64,000 nucleotides of DNA from Actinoallomurus bryophytorum (GCF_006716425.1 NZ_VFOZ01000001.1:5952001-6016000), one strand, 5' to 3'. Positions 43,581 to 53,213 are shown, counted from the first letter of the stretch. Notes: generated from the letters alone by a model not told the origin. A program made the numbers and translations.

Positions 43581-46373
43581 GTGGACAGCGACGGAGAACG
43601 ACCGCGGCCGAGCGTCGCGGACCCTTCCCAGCCGACCGGCGAAACCACTGACCATGGGTCTCGGTCGATCATGCGGCGCTTCGGGCTCCGCAACTGGAAG
43701 GTGTCCGCACGGCTCATCGCGCTCATCGTCATCCCGACGATCGTGGCCGGTGTGCTTGCGGGTCTGCGCGTCAGTAGTGCCCTGGCCAACGCGTCGACGT
43801 TCGGCCGGATCGAGCAGTTGGCCTCACTGGGGGACAAGCTGAGTGTCCTGACGCACGCCCTTGAGGGCGAGCGTGACATGACGGCGCTCTATGTGGCCTC
43901 GAACGGCACCAGCGTGAGCAAGACCGATCTGCAGAAAGTCGAGGGCCAGGTCGACGCCGCGGTACGCCAGGTGCGTTCCCAGGCCGGCACCATCGACGAC
44001 TCCTACTCCAGCCTCGTACGCACGCAGGTACGGGACATCCTCAACCGGCTGGACCAGCTGCCCGGACTACGGCAGCAGGCCACCCAGACGAAGCTTCCCC
44101 CCGAGGCGACGGTCGACAAGTACAGCGAGGTCGTCAGCGACATCCTGAACTTCGACGACCTGATCGCCACGGGCAGTTCGGACGCCGACCTCACGGAGTC
44201 CGCGCGCTCGCTGGCCTCCATCGCCCAGGCGAAGGAGGACTCCTCGAAGGAGCGCGGGTACCTCGCCGTGGCCCTGGCGGTCAAGAACTTCCAGCCCGGC
44301 ACCTACGACGATTTCCAGGCCGCGCGGTCCCAGCGCGACACCGACCTCGCCGCGTTCCAGTCGTCCGCCACTCCGGCGCAGGCGCAGCTGTATCTCGACA
44401 CGGTCGCCGGACCCGAGGTCGACCAGGCGGAGCTGATCCGCCAGCAGGCCGTCTTCGCGGTCGCCAAGTCGCCCGACCTGTCTCTGGACGCCACGACGTA
44501 TCCCGACGCGCGCCTGTGGTTCAACGACATGACGGTCAGGTCCGACAAGATGCGCGTGGTCGAGGACCAGCTCGTCCACTCGGTCCTCGCCGAGAGCCAT
44601 GACCTTCAGGCACAGGCACAACGGTCGGCCGCACTCGTCGGTGGCCTGCTGCTCCTCGTCCTGTTGCTCGTGGTGGCGGCGGTCGTGATCGTCGCGCAGT
44701 CCCTCGTACGACCGCTGCGCCGGCTGCGTACCGGCGCCCTGGACGTGGCGGGCACCCGGCTGCCCGACTTCGTCCGCAGGTTGCGCGAGCCCGACGTTGA
44801 ACAGGTCGGCTTCGAAGTCGAGCCGATCGACGTCAGATCCACCGATGAGATCGGTGAGGTCGCGCGGGCCTTCGACGAGGTCCACCGCGAGGCCGTGCGC
44901 CTGGCGTCCAACGAGGCGCTGCTGCGAGGCAACGTCAACGCGATGTTCGTCAACCTCTCCCGGCGCAGCCAGTCGCTGATCGAGCGCCAGCTGCGGCTGA
45001 TCGAGGATCTCGAGCAGAGCGAGCAGGACTCCACCCGGCTGGACAGCCTCTTCAAGCTCGACCACCTGGCGACCCGTATGCGCCGTAACGGGGAGAACCT
45101 CCTCGTCCTCGGTGGCCAGGAGCAGGCACGGCGGTGGAACAAACCGGTCGCCCTGGTGGACATCGTCCGCGCCTCCCTGTCGGAGGTGGAGCAGTACGAG
45201 CGGATCACGCTGCGGATCCAGGACGACGTCTCGGTCACCGGCCGGGCCGTCAACGACCTCGTGCACCTGGTGGCGGAGCTGGTGGAGAACTCCACCTCCT
45301 TCTCGCCCGAGCACACCAAGGTGGCCGTGTCCGGGCACCTGCTCAGCGGTGGCGGCGCCATGCTCCAGATCTCCGACAGCGGGGTCGGCATGTCGCCCGA
45401 CGAGCTCGAAGAGGCCAACTGGCGGCTGGCCAACCCGCCGACGATCGACGTGTCGATCTCGCGGCGAATGGGCCTTTTCGTGGTCGGCCGGCTCGCCCAG
45501 CGGCACGGCATCAGGGTCGAGCTACGGGCCGCGCTGTCCGGCGGCCTCACCGCGTTCGTCATCCTCGCGCCGAGCACGATCATGCAGGACGCCGACAAGG
45601 TCAGGCCCCAGCGCCTCGACTCGGCCGTGGGTCCCGGTCCCGCGGACCGTCACGGGATCCAGTCGCCCCTCGTACGCGGCGAGATCACCCGGTCCGATGA
45701 GCCGGACCGGCCATCGGTACCGGAGACGCCGCGTGAGCCGGTGCGGTCCTCGGGCACCTCACTGCCCAAGCGCAAACCGGCTCCGACCTCGCCTCCCGGG
45801 CGGGGCTCCGGCCCCACCGCGCCGTCGCGTTCGCGGCCACAGGGCGTACCGCCCTCGGCCAGGCCGTCCGCTCCTCCGCAGGGCCAGCCACCGGAACAGC
45901 CGATGTCCCGGCCGCAGGTTCAGCCGCAGGCGGCAGGCTCGGCGTTCGGTGAGAGCCGGTCGGTGGGCGAGAACAACGGACGTTCGCCTATCTTCGAGGC
46001 AATGCAGTCGGAATGGTTCCAACGGCGTAAGACGGGATCAATGAACCGTGCTGAGTCCTCCCCACCCAGGGAGTGGTCCTCGCCCGGCGACGAAGGGTGG
46101 CGAGCCGCGGAGACGATCCGCGCCCCCGCCACCGGCGGGCAGACCAGCACCGGGTTGCCGAAACGGGTACCCGGGAGCAACCGCATACCCGGATCGGTCG
46201 GCCCGGCGTCCAGGCCCGAGCAGAAGCAGCAGCCCGCAGCGCCGCCGCCGGCCGCTCCTCCCCGCGCTCCTGAGGCCGATGCCGTACGGAACCGTTTCGC
46301 GAGCTTCCAGCAGGGCGTACGCAAGGGTCGCGCCGCGATCCAGCCCGAAGATGATGAACGGGAGAACCAGTGA
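43581..46373 (+). CDS. cvnA: Conservon sensor histidine kinase CvnA (nitrate/nitrite-sensor-domain type)
   Basis: This 930-residue membrane kinase has TM1 near residues 44-66 and an extracytoplasmic all-helical NIT-like sensing domain. TM2 follows near 347-372 (LVGGLLLLVLLLVVAAVVIVA), then a HAMP-like segment. The kinase core carries LDHLATRMRRNGENLLVLGG, the N-box ELVENSTSFSPEHT and the G-box ISDSGVGMSPDELEEAN. The C-terminal 260 residues are Pro/Arg/Gln-rich and disordered. No response regulator is adjacent. As in other conservons it probably signals through CvnB-CvnD to a GTPase switch. It starts with GTG and overlaps CvnB (GTGA). Confidence 0.92.
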   Translation: MDSDGERPRPSVADPSQPTGETTDHGSRSIMRRFGLRNWKVSARLIALIVIPTIVAGVLAGLRVSSALANASTFGRIEQLASLGDKLSVLTHALEGERDMTALYVASNGTSVSKTDLQKVEGQVDAAVRQVRSQAGTIDDSYSSLVRTQVRDILNRLDQLPGLRQQATQTKLPPEATVDKYSEVVSDILNFDDLIATGSSDADLTESARSLASIAQAKEDSSKERGYLAVALAVKNFQPGTYDDFQAARSQRDTDLAAFQSSATPAQAQLYLDTVAGPEVDQAELIRQQAVFAVAKSPDLSLDATTYPDARLWFNDMTVRSDKMRVVEDQLVHSVLAESHDLQAQAQRSAALVGGLLLLVLLLVVAAVVIVAQSLVRPLRRLRTGALDVAGTRLPDFVRRLREPDVEQVGFEVEPIDVRSTDEIGEVARAFDEVHREAVRLASNEALLRGNVNAMFVNLSRRSQSLIERQLRLIEDLEQSEQDSTRLDSLFKLDHLATRMRRNGENLLVLGGQEQARRWNKPVALVDIVRASLSEVEQYERITLRIQDDVSVTGRAVNDLVHLVAELVENSTSFSPEHTKVAVSGHLLSGGGAMLQISDSGVGMSPDELEEANWRLANPPTIDVSISRRMGLFVVGRLAQRHGIRVELRAALSGGLTAFVILAPSTIMQDADKVRPQRLDSAVGPGPADRHGIQSPLVRGEITRSDEPDRPSVPETPREPVRSSGTSLPKRKPAPTSPPGRGSGPTAPSRSRPQGVPPSARPSAPPQGQPPEQPMSRPQVQPQAAGSAFGESRSVGENNGRSPIFEAMQSEWFQRRKTGSMNRAESSPPREWSSPGDEGWRAAETIRAPATGGQTSTGLPKRVPGSNRIPGSVGPASRPEQKQQPAAPPPAAPPRAPEADAVRNRFASFQQGVRKGRAAIQPEDDERENQ

Positions 46374-46771
46374 ACAGCCGCCAGGACCTCAGTTGGCTGG
46401 TGACGACATTCGTCGAACGCGTCCCTCGCGTCGCGCACGCCGTGGTGGTCTCCTCCGACGGTCTGCCAATGGCGTATTCGGAAGGCTTCCCGGCGGATCG
46501 CGTCGACCAGCTCGCCGCGATCGCCTCGGGATTGACCAGCCTCACCCAGGGGGCAGCCCGGATCTTCGAGGGTGGCGCCGTCACGCAGACCCTCGTCGAG
46601 ATGGAGCGAGGCCTGCTGTTCGTGATGGCGATCAGCGACGGTTCCGTGCTCGGCGTCCTCGCCGCACCTGATTGCGATATGGGATTGGTGGCCTACGAAA
46701 TGGCACTGCTCGTCGAGCGCGTTGGCCGGGTGCTGACACCCGCGCTGCGCGCGGAACCCGGGATCGGTTAA
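46370..46771 (+). CDS. cvnB: Conservon roadblock/LC7 protein CvnB
   Basis: This 133-residue roadblock/LC7-domain protein runs LSWLVTTFVERVPRVAHAVVVSSDGLPMAYSEG and on to LLFVMAISDGSVLGVLA. Such proteins resemble MglB and act as GTPase-activating or scaffold partners for the small GTPase. It is coupled to CvnA by a 4-nt overlap and followed 2 nt later by CvnC. Confidence 0.93.
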   Translation: MNSRQDLSWLVTTFVERVPRVAHAVVVSSDGLPMAYSEGFPADRVDQLAAIASGLTSLTQGAARIFEGGAVTQTLVEMERGLLFVMAISDGSVLGVLAAPDCDMGLVAYEMALLVERVGRVLTPALRAEPGIG

Positions 46772-46773
46772 GG

Positions 46774-47223
46774 GTGGACGGCGGCAGGTACGGAAACTAC
46801 GGGTTCGGCTCCCTGCCCGGGTCGAACCCAGGTCCGCACCGAGACCCGCCGCCGGGGCCGCCCTCGCCGCCCTCGGAGACGGGAGACTCGAGTTCGCTGG
46901 TCAGGCCGTACGCGGTCACCGGCGGACGCACCAAACCGCGGTACGACCTACCGATCGAGGCACTCATCTCGGTCGCGCCGTACCCGCGACAGGACCTGAC
47001 GACTCTCACCCCCGAGTACAAAGCCATCATCGATCTGTGCCGTAACTGGCGTTCGGTGGCGGAAGTGTCGGCTCTGCTCAGATTGCCGCTCGGCGTGACC
47101 CGTGTGCTCATCGCGGACATGGCGCACGAAGGTCTGCTGCGGCTGCATCAGTCTCCCTTCACTGAGGGGCAGCCTGACCTCCAGCTGCTGGAAAGGGTTC
47201 TCAGTGGACTTCGCAAGCTCTAA
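46774..47223 (+). CDS. cvnC: Conservon DUF742 protein CvnC
   Basis: This 149-residue protein has a Gly/Pro-rich N-terminus (residues 8-35) and the DUF742 winged-helix-like domain (RPYAVTGGRTKPRYDLPIEALI, then LLRLPLGVTRVLIADMAHEGLL). DUF742 proteins are standard third members of conservons. GTG start (MDGGRYGNYG) is chosen because it follows CvnB by 2 nt. Its end overlaps the CvnD start by 20 nt. Confidence 0.9.
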   Translation: MDGGRYGNYGFGSLPGSNPGPHRDPPPGPPSPPSETGDSSSLVRPYAVTGGRTKPRYDLPIEALISVAPYPRQDLTTLTPEYKAIIDLCRNWRSVAEVSALLRLPLGVTRVLIADMAHEGLLRLHQSPFTEGQPDLQLLERVLSGLRKL

Positions 47224-47803
47224 TCCGGGTGCCTCCTCCGGCATGACCTCCGTCAAGATCATCGTCGGGGGTGGCTTCGGTGTTGGAAAGACGACCTTCG
47301 TCGGGTCGGTCTCGGAGATCATGCCGCTGACCACCGAGGCCGTGATGACCCAGGCCAGTACCGAGGTCGACGACCTCAGTGCGACCCCGGAGAAGACGAC
47401 GACGACCGTCGCCATGGACTTCGGCCGTCTCAGCCTCGACCGGGAGCTCATCCTCTATCTGTTCGGCACGCCCGGGCAGCACCGATTCTGGTTCATGTGG
47501 GACGACCTGGTTAAGGGTGCCATCGGCGCGGTTGTGCTCGTGGACACCCGCCGGCTCGCCGACTCCTTCGCCGCGGTCGACTACTTCGAGGAGTCGGGGG
47601 TGCCCTTCGTCGTCGGAATCAACGGCTTCGACGGCGTCTACTCCCACGCCATCGAGGACATTCGCGAAGCGCTCACGATCGGCCCGCACGTGCCGATCGT
47701 GACCTGCGACGCGCGTAACCGCGAGTCGACCAAGGCCACTCTCATCACGCTGGTGGAGCACGCTCTGTCCATGCGCGGCAGGGGTGTACCCATCAACCAC
47801 TGA
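47204..47803 (+). CDS. cvnD: Conservon small GTPase CvnD
   Basis: This 199-residue MglA/Rab-like GTPase has the P-loop GGGFGVGKTT (near residue 22) and G3 FGTPGQHRFWFMW. The latter has PGQ in place of the usual AGQ/DGQ arrangement, as is usual in CvnD. G4-like GINGFD follows. It is the output GTPase of the conservon. GTG at MDFASSNP overlaps CvnC. The gene ends the operon. Confidence 0.92.
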   Translation: MDFASSNPGASSGMTSVKIIVGGGFGVGKTTFVGSVSEIMPLTTEAVMTQASTEVDDLSATPEKTTTTVAMDFGRLSLDRELILYLFGTPGQHRFWFMWDDLVKGAIGAVVLVDTRRLADSFAAVDYFEESGVPFVVGINGFDGVYSHAIEDIREALTIGPHVPIVTCDARNRESTKATLITLVEHALSMRGRGVPINH

Positions 47804-47848
47804 TCCCCCGGTGAGCGTCGTCACGGGCGTCGTGCATCATTGATCGTT

Positions 47849-48619
47849 GTGGACGACTCCGTATCGACGTACTCCTCTTACGTGGCCCTCGGTGACAGTT
47901 TCACCGAGGGCCTCGACGATCCGGACCCGGCCGGCGGTTACCGCGGCTGGGCCGACCGGCTGGCCGCGCACCTGGCGGCCGCGGACGGGGACCTGCGCTA
48001 CGCCAACCTCGCCGTACGCGGCCGGTTGCTGCGCCAGGTCGTCGCCGACCAGGTCCCGCGCGCGATCGAGCTGCGCCCTGACCTGATCAGTTTCTCCGCG
48101 GGCGGCAACGACCTCCTGCGCCCGCGTACGGATCCGGACGCGCTCGCCGAGGTCGTCGAGGACGCCACCCGGCGGCTGCGGGAGACCGGTGCCGACGTGG
48201 TGTTGTTCACCTCCTTCGACACGCGGGGCGTGCCGGTCCTGCGCCACGTCCGCGGCAAGCTGGCGACGTACAACCTGCACGTCCGTTCCATCGCCGACCG
48301 GTACGACTGCCGGCTGGTGGACCTGTGGTCGATGCGCGTGCTGCTCGACCCGCGTGCCTGGGCCCTGGACCGGCTGCACCTGTCGGCGGAGGGTCACCGG
48401 AGGGTCGCGCTGGCCATCGCCGAGATCCTGGGCGTCCCCGCCGCCGATGACTGGCGCGAACCCTGGCCGGCCGCGCTGCCCGTCGGCTGGCTGAGCTCGC
48501 GCCGGAGCGACCTGGAGTGGGCGCGGGCCTATTTCCTGCCCTGGATCCAGCGCCGTCTGCAGGGCCGGTCGTCCGGAGACGAGGTCACCGCCAAGCGGCC
48601 GGATCTCCATCCGCTCTGA
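47849..48619 (+). CDS. SGNH/GDSL hydrolase
   Basis: This 256-residue SGNH hydrolase shows all four blocks: block I ALGDSFTEG (nucleophile Ser), block II Gly in NLAVRGRL, block III GGND, and block V DRLHLSAEGH with catalytic Asp and His. There is no signal peptide, so it is probably an intracellular esterase or lipase-like enzyme. TTG at 47840 is an alternative start. It lies 45 nt after the conservon in the same direction and may be read through from it. Confidence 0.88.
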   Translation: MDDSVSTYSSYVALGDSFTEGLDDPDPAGGYRGWADRLAAHLAAADGDLRYANLAVRGRLLRQVVADQVPRAIELRPDLISFSAGGNDLLRPRTDPDALAEVVEDATRRLRETGADVVLFTSFDTRGVPVLRHVRGKLATYNLHVRSIADRYDCRLVDLWSMRVLLDPRAWALDRLHLSAEGHRRVALAIAEILGVPAADDWREPWPAALPVGWLSSRRSDLEWARAYFLPWIQRRLQGRSSGDEVTAKRPDLHPL

Positions 48620-48686
48620 CCCTGGGGCGATACGAGCGTGGGGCGTTTGCCGAACGGGCTTGACTCAGGCACCGCCGGGATGAGAT

Positions 48687-48698
48687 GACAACGTTGTC
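48687..48698. promoter_or_regulatory. LacI-type operator
   Basis: GACAACGTTGTC is a perfect 12-bp palindrome with the central CG typical of LacI/GalR sites, 48 nt before the LacI-family gene. A TTTATAGT sequence (48702-48709) follows as a possible -10. It probably mediates autoregulation of the regulator and importer operon. Confidence 0.75.
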
Positions 48699-48746
48699 GT
48701 CTTTATAGTCAGTCGATCTCGTCCCAGTAGTCGCCGGAGAGGACCC

Positions 48747-49748
48747 ATGCGGCCGACCATGCGTGACGTCGCCCGGCGGGCCGGCGTGAGTCTCAAGACC
48801 GTGTCTCGTGTCGTCAACGGCGAGGACGGGGTACGGCCGGACACCACCGAGAAGGTCAACGCCGCCATCTCGGCCCTGGGGTTCCGCCGGAACGACATCG
48901 CGCGTGCGCTGCGCGGCGGAAAGCGGACCCGGAGCCTCGGGCTCGTCATCAAGGACGTCGCCAACCCCTTCTACTCCCTGATCGCCCGCGGGGTCGAGGA
49001 GGTCGCACGTACGAACGACCTGCTGGTGATCTCCGGGTGCTCGGACGAGGACCCGGCACGCGAACGCCACCTCATCCGTTCGCTGTGCGAGCGCCGCGTG
49101 GACGGCCTGCTGGTCGTGCCCTCCGGCAACGACCACCGCTACCTGATCCCCGAGATCAACATGGGCACGCCGGCGGTGTTCATCGACCGGCCGCCGGAGG
49201 ACGCCCTGCAGGCCGACGTCGTCCTCATCGACAACGCGGGCGGCGCGCGTGCGGCCGTCACGCACCTGATCGAGCACGGACACCGCCGCATCGCCTGCCT
49301 GGTCGACCTGCCCGGCATCTTCACCGCCCGCGAGCGCCGTCGCGGCTATGACGAGGCGCTGCGCGAGCATGACGTGCCCGTGGACGAGTCGCTGATCCGC
49401 GTCGGCCAGCACGATGTGGCCGGCGCGGAGTCCGCGATGGCCGAGCTGCTCGCCCTCGGCGACCCGCCGACCGCGGTCTTCACCGGCAACAACCGGCTCA
49501 CCGTCGGCGCACTGCGCGCCATCCAGGCGGCCGGCGCCGGCACGGCGCTCGTCGGCTTCGACGACCTGGAGCTCGCCGACATGCTGGCGACGCCGGTCAC
49601 CGTCGTGGCGCACTACCCGGCCGAGATGGGCCGCCGCGCGGCCGGGCTGCTGTGCCGGCGCATGGCCGGCGAGGAACTGCCGCCGCAACGCGTGGTGCTG
49701 CCGACCCACCTGATCGTCCGCGGCTCCGGGGAGCTGCCGCCGCCCTGA
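48747..49748 (+). CDS. LacI-family transcriptional regulator
   Basis: This 333-residue regulator has an N-terminal helix-turn-helix (TMRDVARRAGVSLKTVSRVVNG), a hinge (RNDIARALRGGKRTRSLGLVI) and a periplasmic-binding-protein-like effector domain. GAGAGGACC lies before ATG. It heads an operon with an ABC sugar-type importer (ATPase, permease, binding protein) and probably senses the imported sugar. No sugar-processing enzyme is linked. Confidence 0.93.
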   Translation: MRPTMRDVARRAGVSLKTVSRVVNGEDGVRPDTTEKVNAAISALGFRRNDIARALRGGKRTRSLGLVIKDVANPFYSLIARGVEEVARTNDLLVISGCSDEDPARERHLIRSLCERRVDGLLVVPSGNDHRYLIPEINMGTPAVFIDRPPEDALQADVVLIDNAGGARAAVTHLIEHGHRRIACLVDLPGIFTARERRRGYDEALREHDVPVDESLIRVGQHDVAGAESAMAELLALGDPPTAVFTGNNRLTVGALRAIQAAGAGTALVGFDDLELADMLATPVTVVAHYPAEMGRRAAGLLCRRMAGEELPPQRVVLPTHLIVRGSGELPPP

Positions 49749-49774
49749 CCGAGCCTGACCGAGGAAGGTGCACA

Positions 49775-50530
49775 TTGACGGATCCGCTGCTGGAGGCACG
49801 AGGCGTCGCGAGGCGCTTCGGTCACGTCCAGGCCCTTCGCGGGGCCTCGTTCACCGCCCACGCGGGCGAGGTCGTCGCGCTGATCGGCGACAACGGCGCC
49901 GGCAAGAGCACACTGGTCAAGGCGCTGGCCGGCGCGCTGCGTCCGGACTCGGGAGAGATCCTCCTGGACGGCCGCCCGGTGCACCTGGCCGACCCGGTCG
50001 CCGCCCAGCGGCTGGGCATCGAGACCGTCTACCAGGACCTCGCACTCGCCTACGACCTGGACGCCGCCGCCAACCTCTTCCTCGGCCGCGAGCTGACCCG
50101 GTACTCATTCCTCCACCTGCTGGACCGGCCGGCGATGCGCCGGCGGGCGACGGAGGCGTTCGAGGAGCTCGGCATCCGCCTGCCCGACATGTCCGCCCCG
50201 GTGCGGCAGCTGTCCGGCGGCCAGCGGCAGTGCGTCGCCGTGGCGCGCGCCGTCGCGTGGGCGTCCAGGGTCGTGTTCATGGACGAGCCGACCGCCGCGC
50301 TCGGCGTGGTCCAGCGGGGGCAGGTCCTCGACCTGATCCGCCGCGTACGGGACCGGGGCGTCACGGTCGTGCTGATCAGCCACAACATGCCCGAGGTCCT
50401 CGCCGTCGCCGACCGGGTCGAGGTGTTACGGCTGGGCCGCCGGGTGGCGAGGTTCACCGCGGCGGACACCTCGGTGGAGGAACTGGTGTCGGCGATGACC
50501 GGCGGCCTGGACCAGGAGGACGCCGCATGA
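49775..50530 (+). CDS. Sugar-type ABC importer ATPase (single domain, RbsA/XylG-like half)
   Basis: This 251-residue ATPase has Walker A GDNGAGKST, the signature LSGGQRQ and Walker B VVFMDEPTAAL. Classical ribose-type importers carry a double-length ATPase; this protein has a single domain, so it must act as a homodimer, as in some FrcA-like systems. TTG start has GAGGAAGG about 6 nt upstream. Its stop overlaps the permease ATG. Confidence 0.9.
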   Translation: MTDPLLEARGVARRFGHVQALRGASFTAHAGEVVALIGDNGAGKSTLVKALAGALRPDSGEILLDGRPVHLADPVAAQRLGIETVYQDLALAYDLDAAANLFLGRELTRYSFLHLLDRPAMRRRATEAFEELGIRLPDMSAPVRQLSGGQRQCVAVARAVAWASRVVFMDEPTAALGVVQRGQVLDLIRRVRDRGVTVVLISHNMPEVLAVADRVEVLRLGRRVARFTAADTSVEELVSAMTGGLDQEDAA

Positions 50531-51546
50531 GCACGACGACCACGGCCGAGCCCCGTGACACCGCCCAGCCGGGGCGGGTGCTCACCCTCCTGCGCTCCAG
50601 CACGCTGTGGACGCTGGCCGTCCTGGTGGCGCTGTTCCTGTTCTTCGCCGTGCTCAGGCCGGCCGAGTTCGCCAGCACGTTCAACATCCGCAACGTGGCG
50701 ACCGACTCGGCGATCCTGCTCGTCCTGGCGGTCGGCATGACGTTCGTGATCGTCAGTGCCGGGATCGACCTGTCGGTCGGCTCGATCCTGGTGTTCTCCG
50801 GCGTCATCGCGGCCAAGACGATGGTGGCGCTGGGCGGCACGACCGCGGGCTGGGGGGCCATCCTTCTCGGTGCGCTGGCGGGTGCCGGCTCCGGCCTCGG
50901 CTGGGGCCTGGTGAACGGCCTGCTGGTCGCCAAGGCGAAGATCCCGCCGCTCATCGCCACCCTGGGCAGCCTGGGCGTCTCCCTCGGCCTCGCTCAGGTC
51001 ATCACCAACGGCAGCGACGTCAACCAGATCCCGGCCAAGCTGTCCAACGCGGTCGGGTACGGGCTGGTGTTCGGCGTGCCATGGCTCGTCATCATCGCGG
51101 TGGCCATCGCGGTCGTCTTCGGGCTGCTGCTCGCCCTCACGCGCTTCGGCCGTCACACGTACGCGATCGGGTCCAATGCCGAGGCGGCGCGCCGGGTCGG
51201 CATCAAGGTCGACCGGCACCTGATCAAGGTCTACGCACTGTCGGGCCTGCTGTCCGGCGTGGCCGGGGTGCTGTCGCTGGCGCACTACACGACCACCACC
51301 ATCGCCAGCCACACCTCCGACAACCTGGGCGCGATCGCCGCCGTCGTCATCGGCGGCGCGAGCCTGTTCGGCGGCGTCGGCAGCATCGGCGGGACCGTCA
51401 TCGGCGTGCTGATCCCCGGGGTGCTGCGCAACGGTCTGATCATCCTCGGGGCACAGCGGTTCTGGCTCGACGTCGCGGTCGGAGCCGTACTGGTCGTCGC
51501 GGTCTTCTTCGACCAGTTGCGCCGCACGGCGCGAGAACGCCAATAG
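50527..51546 (+). CDS. Sugar-type ABC importer permease (RbsC-like)
   Basis: This 339-residue permease of the BPD_transp_2 family has about eight to ten helices. Segments such as VGMTFVIVSAGIDLSVGSILVFSGVI and IGSNAEAARRVGIKVDRHLIKVYALSGLLSGVAGVLSLAH are the RbsC signature regions. It is coupled to the ATPase by ATGA. Confidence 0.92.
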   Translation: MSTTTTAEPRDTAQPGRVLTLLRSSTLWTLAVLVALFLFFAVLRPAEFASTFNIRNVATDSAILLVLAVGMTFVIVSAGIDLSVGSILVFSGVIAAKTMVALGGTTAGWGAILLGALAGAGSGLGWGLVNGLLVAKAKIPPLIATLGSLGVSLGLAQVITNGSDVNQIPAKLSNAVGYGLVFGVPWLVIIAVAIAVVFGLLLALTRFGRHTYAIGSNAEAARRVGIKVDRHLIKVYALSGLLSGVAGVLSLAHYTTTTIASHTSDNLGAIAAVVIGGASLFGGVGSIGGTVIGVLIPGVLRNGLIILGAQRFWLDVAVGAVLVVAVFFDQLRRTARERQ

Positions 51547-51573
51547 AAGGAAACGAGGAGCGGTGAGGGACAA

Positions 51574-52545
51574 GTGACAGTGAACAGGTATGGCGTCGTG
51601 GCTGTGGCCCTGGCATTAACGGTGACCGGCGCGTGCGGAGGCAGTGACTCCTCCTCGTCAGGAACAGGGGCGAAGAAGCTCACCCTGATCCAGGGCATCG
51701 CGAACGAGCCCTTCTACATCTCGATGTACTGCGGGGCCAAGGCCGAGGCGGCCAAGCTGGGCGCGAGCCTCAGCGTCCAGGCACCCGCCCAGTGGGACGT
51801 CGCGCAGCAGACCCAGGTGGTGACCTCGGTCGCCGCGTCACGTCCGGGCGCGGTGATGATCGCGCCCGTCGACAAGGACGCGATGGCGGGCCCGATCCGT
51901 CAGCTCAGCGGCAACGGCAGCAAGGTCATCTTCGTGGACACCGAGCTGACCGACCCGTCGATGGGCGCCTCGCGGATCTCCTCGGACAACAAGCTCGGCG
52001 GGCAGCTGGCCGCCCAGGCCCTCGCCGGGCAGATCGGCGACAAGGGGAAGGTCATGGTGCTGGCGCCCACGAGGGGCATCGCCACCACCGACGACCGGGT
52101 GACCGGTTTCAAGGAGGAGATCGCCAAGCACCCCGGTATCCGGCTCGTCTCCGAGCAGTACCCGGGCGACGACGCGGGCAAGGCCACCGAGCTGGTCAAC
52201 GGTGAGCTGTCCAAGAATCCGGACCTGGCCGGCATCTTCGCCTCGAACCTGGTCACCGGGGAGGGTTCGGGAGCTTCGCTGAAGCAGGCCAAGAAGGTCG
52301 GCTCGGTGAAGCTGGTCGAGTTCGACGCCAGCCCCAAGCAGGTCGAGGACCTCAAGGCCGGCACGATCCAGGCGCTCATCAGCCAGGAGCCGCTGGAGAT
52401 CGGCCGCGAGGGCGTCGACCAGGCGATGAACGCCCTGGAGGGCAAGCCCGTGACCAAGCAGATCAGGACCCGGCTCGTGGCCGTCACCAAGAACAACGTG
52501 GACGACCCCGCGATCGCCAAGTACCTCTACAAGCAGACCTGCTGA
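51574..52545 (+). CDS. Sugar-type ABC importer substrate-binding lipoprotein
   Basis: This 323-residue lipoprotein has lipobox VTGACGG near residue 20 and a Peripla_BP_4 fold (VMIAPVDKDAMAGPIRQL, IFVDTELTD, GIFASNLVTGEGSG). It belongs to the ribose/xylose-type binding proteins; the bound sugar is unknown. GTG start. It is the last gene of the LacI-importer operon and ends in a strong hairpin. Confidence 0.92.
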   Translation: MTVNRYGVVAVALALTVTGACGGSDSSSSGTGAKKLTLIQGIANEPFYISMYCGAKAEAAKLGASLSVQAPAQWDVAQQTQVVTSVAASRPGAVMIAPVDKDAMAGPIRQLSGNGSKVIFVDTELTDPSMGASRISSDNKLGGQLAAQALAGQIGDKGKVMVLAPTRGIATTDDRVTGFKEEIAKHPGIRLVSEQYPGDDAGKATELVNGELSKNPDLAGIFASNLVTGEGSGASLKQAKKVGSVKLVEFDASPKQVEDLKAGTIQALISQEPLEIGREGVDQAMNALEGKPVTKQIRTRLVAVTKNNVDDPAIAKYLYKQTC

Positions 52546-52552
52546 CGCGTCG

Positions 52553-52592
52553 GCGTGGGGGTGGCCCCGACCCCGCAGGGCCACCCCCACGC
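52553..52592. terminator. Bidirectional terminator between importer operon and clpP operon
   Basis: GCGTGGGGGTGGCC (52553-52566) and GGCCACCCCCACGC (52579-52592) form a perfect 14-bp stem, between convergent genes. Confidence 0.75.
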
Positions 52593-52595
52593 GGC

Positions 52596-53213
52596 TCAGC
52601 GGACCTTGCGGCTGGTGATGATCTCGTCGATCAGGCCGTACTCCCTGGCGTCCTGCGCGGTCAGGAAGCGGTCGCGCTCGATGTCGGCGCGTACCTGCGC
52701 GACGGCACGGCCCGAGTGCCGGGCCAGGATCTCCTCCAGCTCCTCGCGCTGCCGGATGATCTCGTTCGCCTGGATCTCCAGGTCACTGGTCTGACCGCGG
52801 CCGCCCTCGGTGCTCGGCTGGTGGATGAGGATCCGCGCGTGTGGCAGCGCGGCGCGCTTGCCCGGCGAACCCGCGGCCAGCAGGACGGCGGCCGCGGAGG
52901 CGGCCTGGCCGACGCACGTGGTCTCGATCTCCGGCTTGACGAACTGCATCGTGTCGTAGATGGCCGTCATCGCGGTCAGCGAGCCGCCGGGGGAGTTGAT
53001 GTACAAACTGATCGTGCGGTCGGTGTCGATCCCCTCCAGCGCGATCAGCTGCGCGATCACGTCGTTGGCGAGGGTGTCGTCGACCGGCGCCCCGACGAAG
53101 ACGATCCGCTCCTCGAACAGCTTGTTGTACGGGTTCATCTCCTTGACCCCGTACGAGGTGCGCTCGACGTAGGACGGCAGGACGTACCGGGCGGTCACCT
53201 CGGGGGCTCTCAC
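52596..53213 (-). CDS. clpP: ClpP-family serine protease, second copy of pair
   Basis: This 205-residue ClpP protein has the catalytic triad visible: Ser106 in VGQAASAAA, His131 in ILIHQPS and Asp181 in [26 protein letters not shown] forms the substrate pocket. Alongside its upstream partner it may form a mixed tetradecamer and needs an AAA+ unfoldase (ClpX or ClpC) encoded elsewhere. GTG overlaps the stop of the first clpP. Because it is not next to clpX, this is probably an extra (clpP3/P4-like) pair rather than the housekeeping one. Confidence 0.9.
   Translation of the reverse strand: MRAPEVTARYVLPSYVERTSYGVKEMNPYNKLFEERIVFVGAPVDDTLANDVIAQLIALEGIDTDRTISLYINSPGGSLTAMTAIYDTMQFVKPEIETTCVGQAASAAAVLLAAGSPGKRAALPHARILIHQPSTEGGRGQTSDLEIQANEIIRQREELEEILARHSGRAVAQVRADIERDRFLTAQDAREYGLIDEIITSRKVR

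Noticed and set aside
49775-50530. Broken double-domain RbsA-type ATPase
   Set aside because: The single domain is complete with all motifs and is directly coupled to the permease, as in known single-domain sugar importers, so truncation is not needed.
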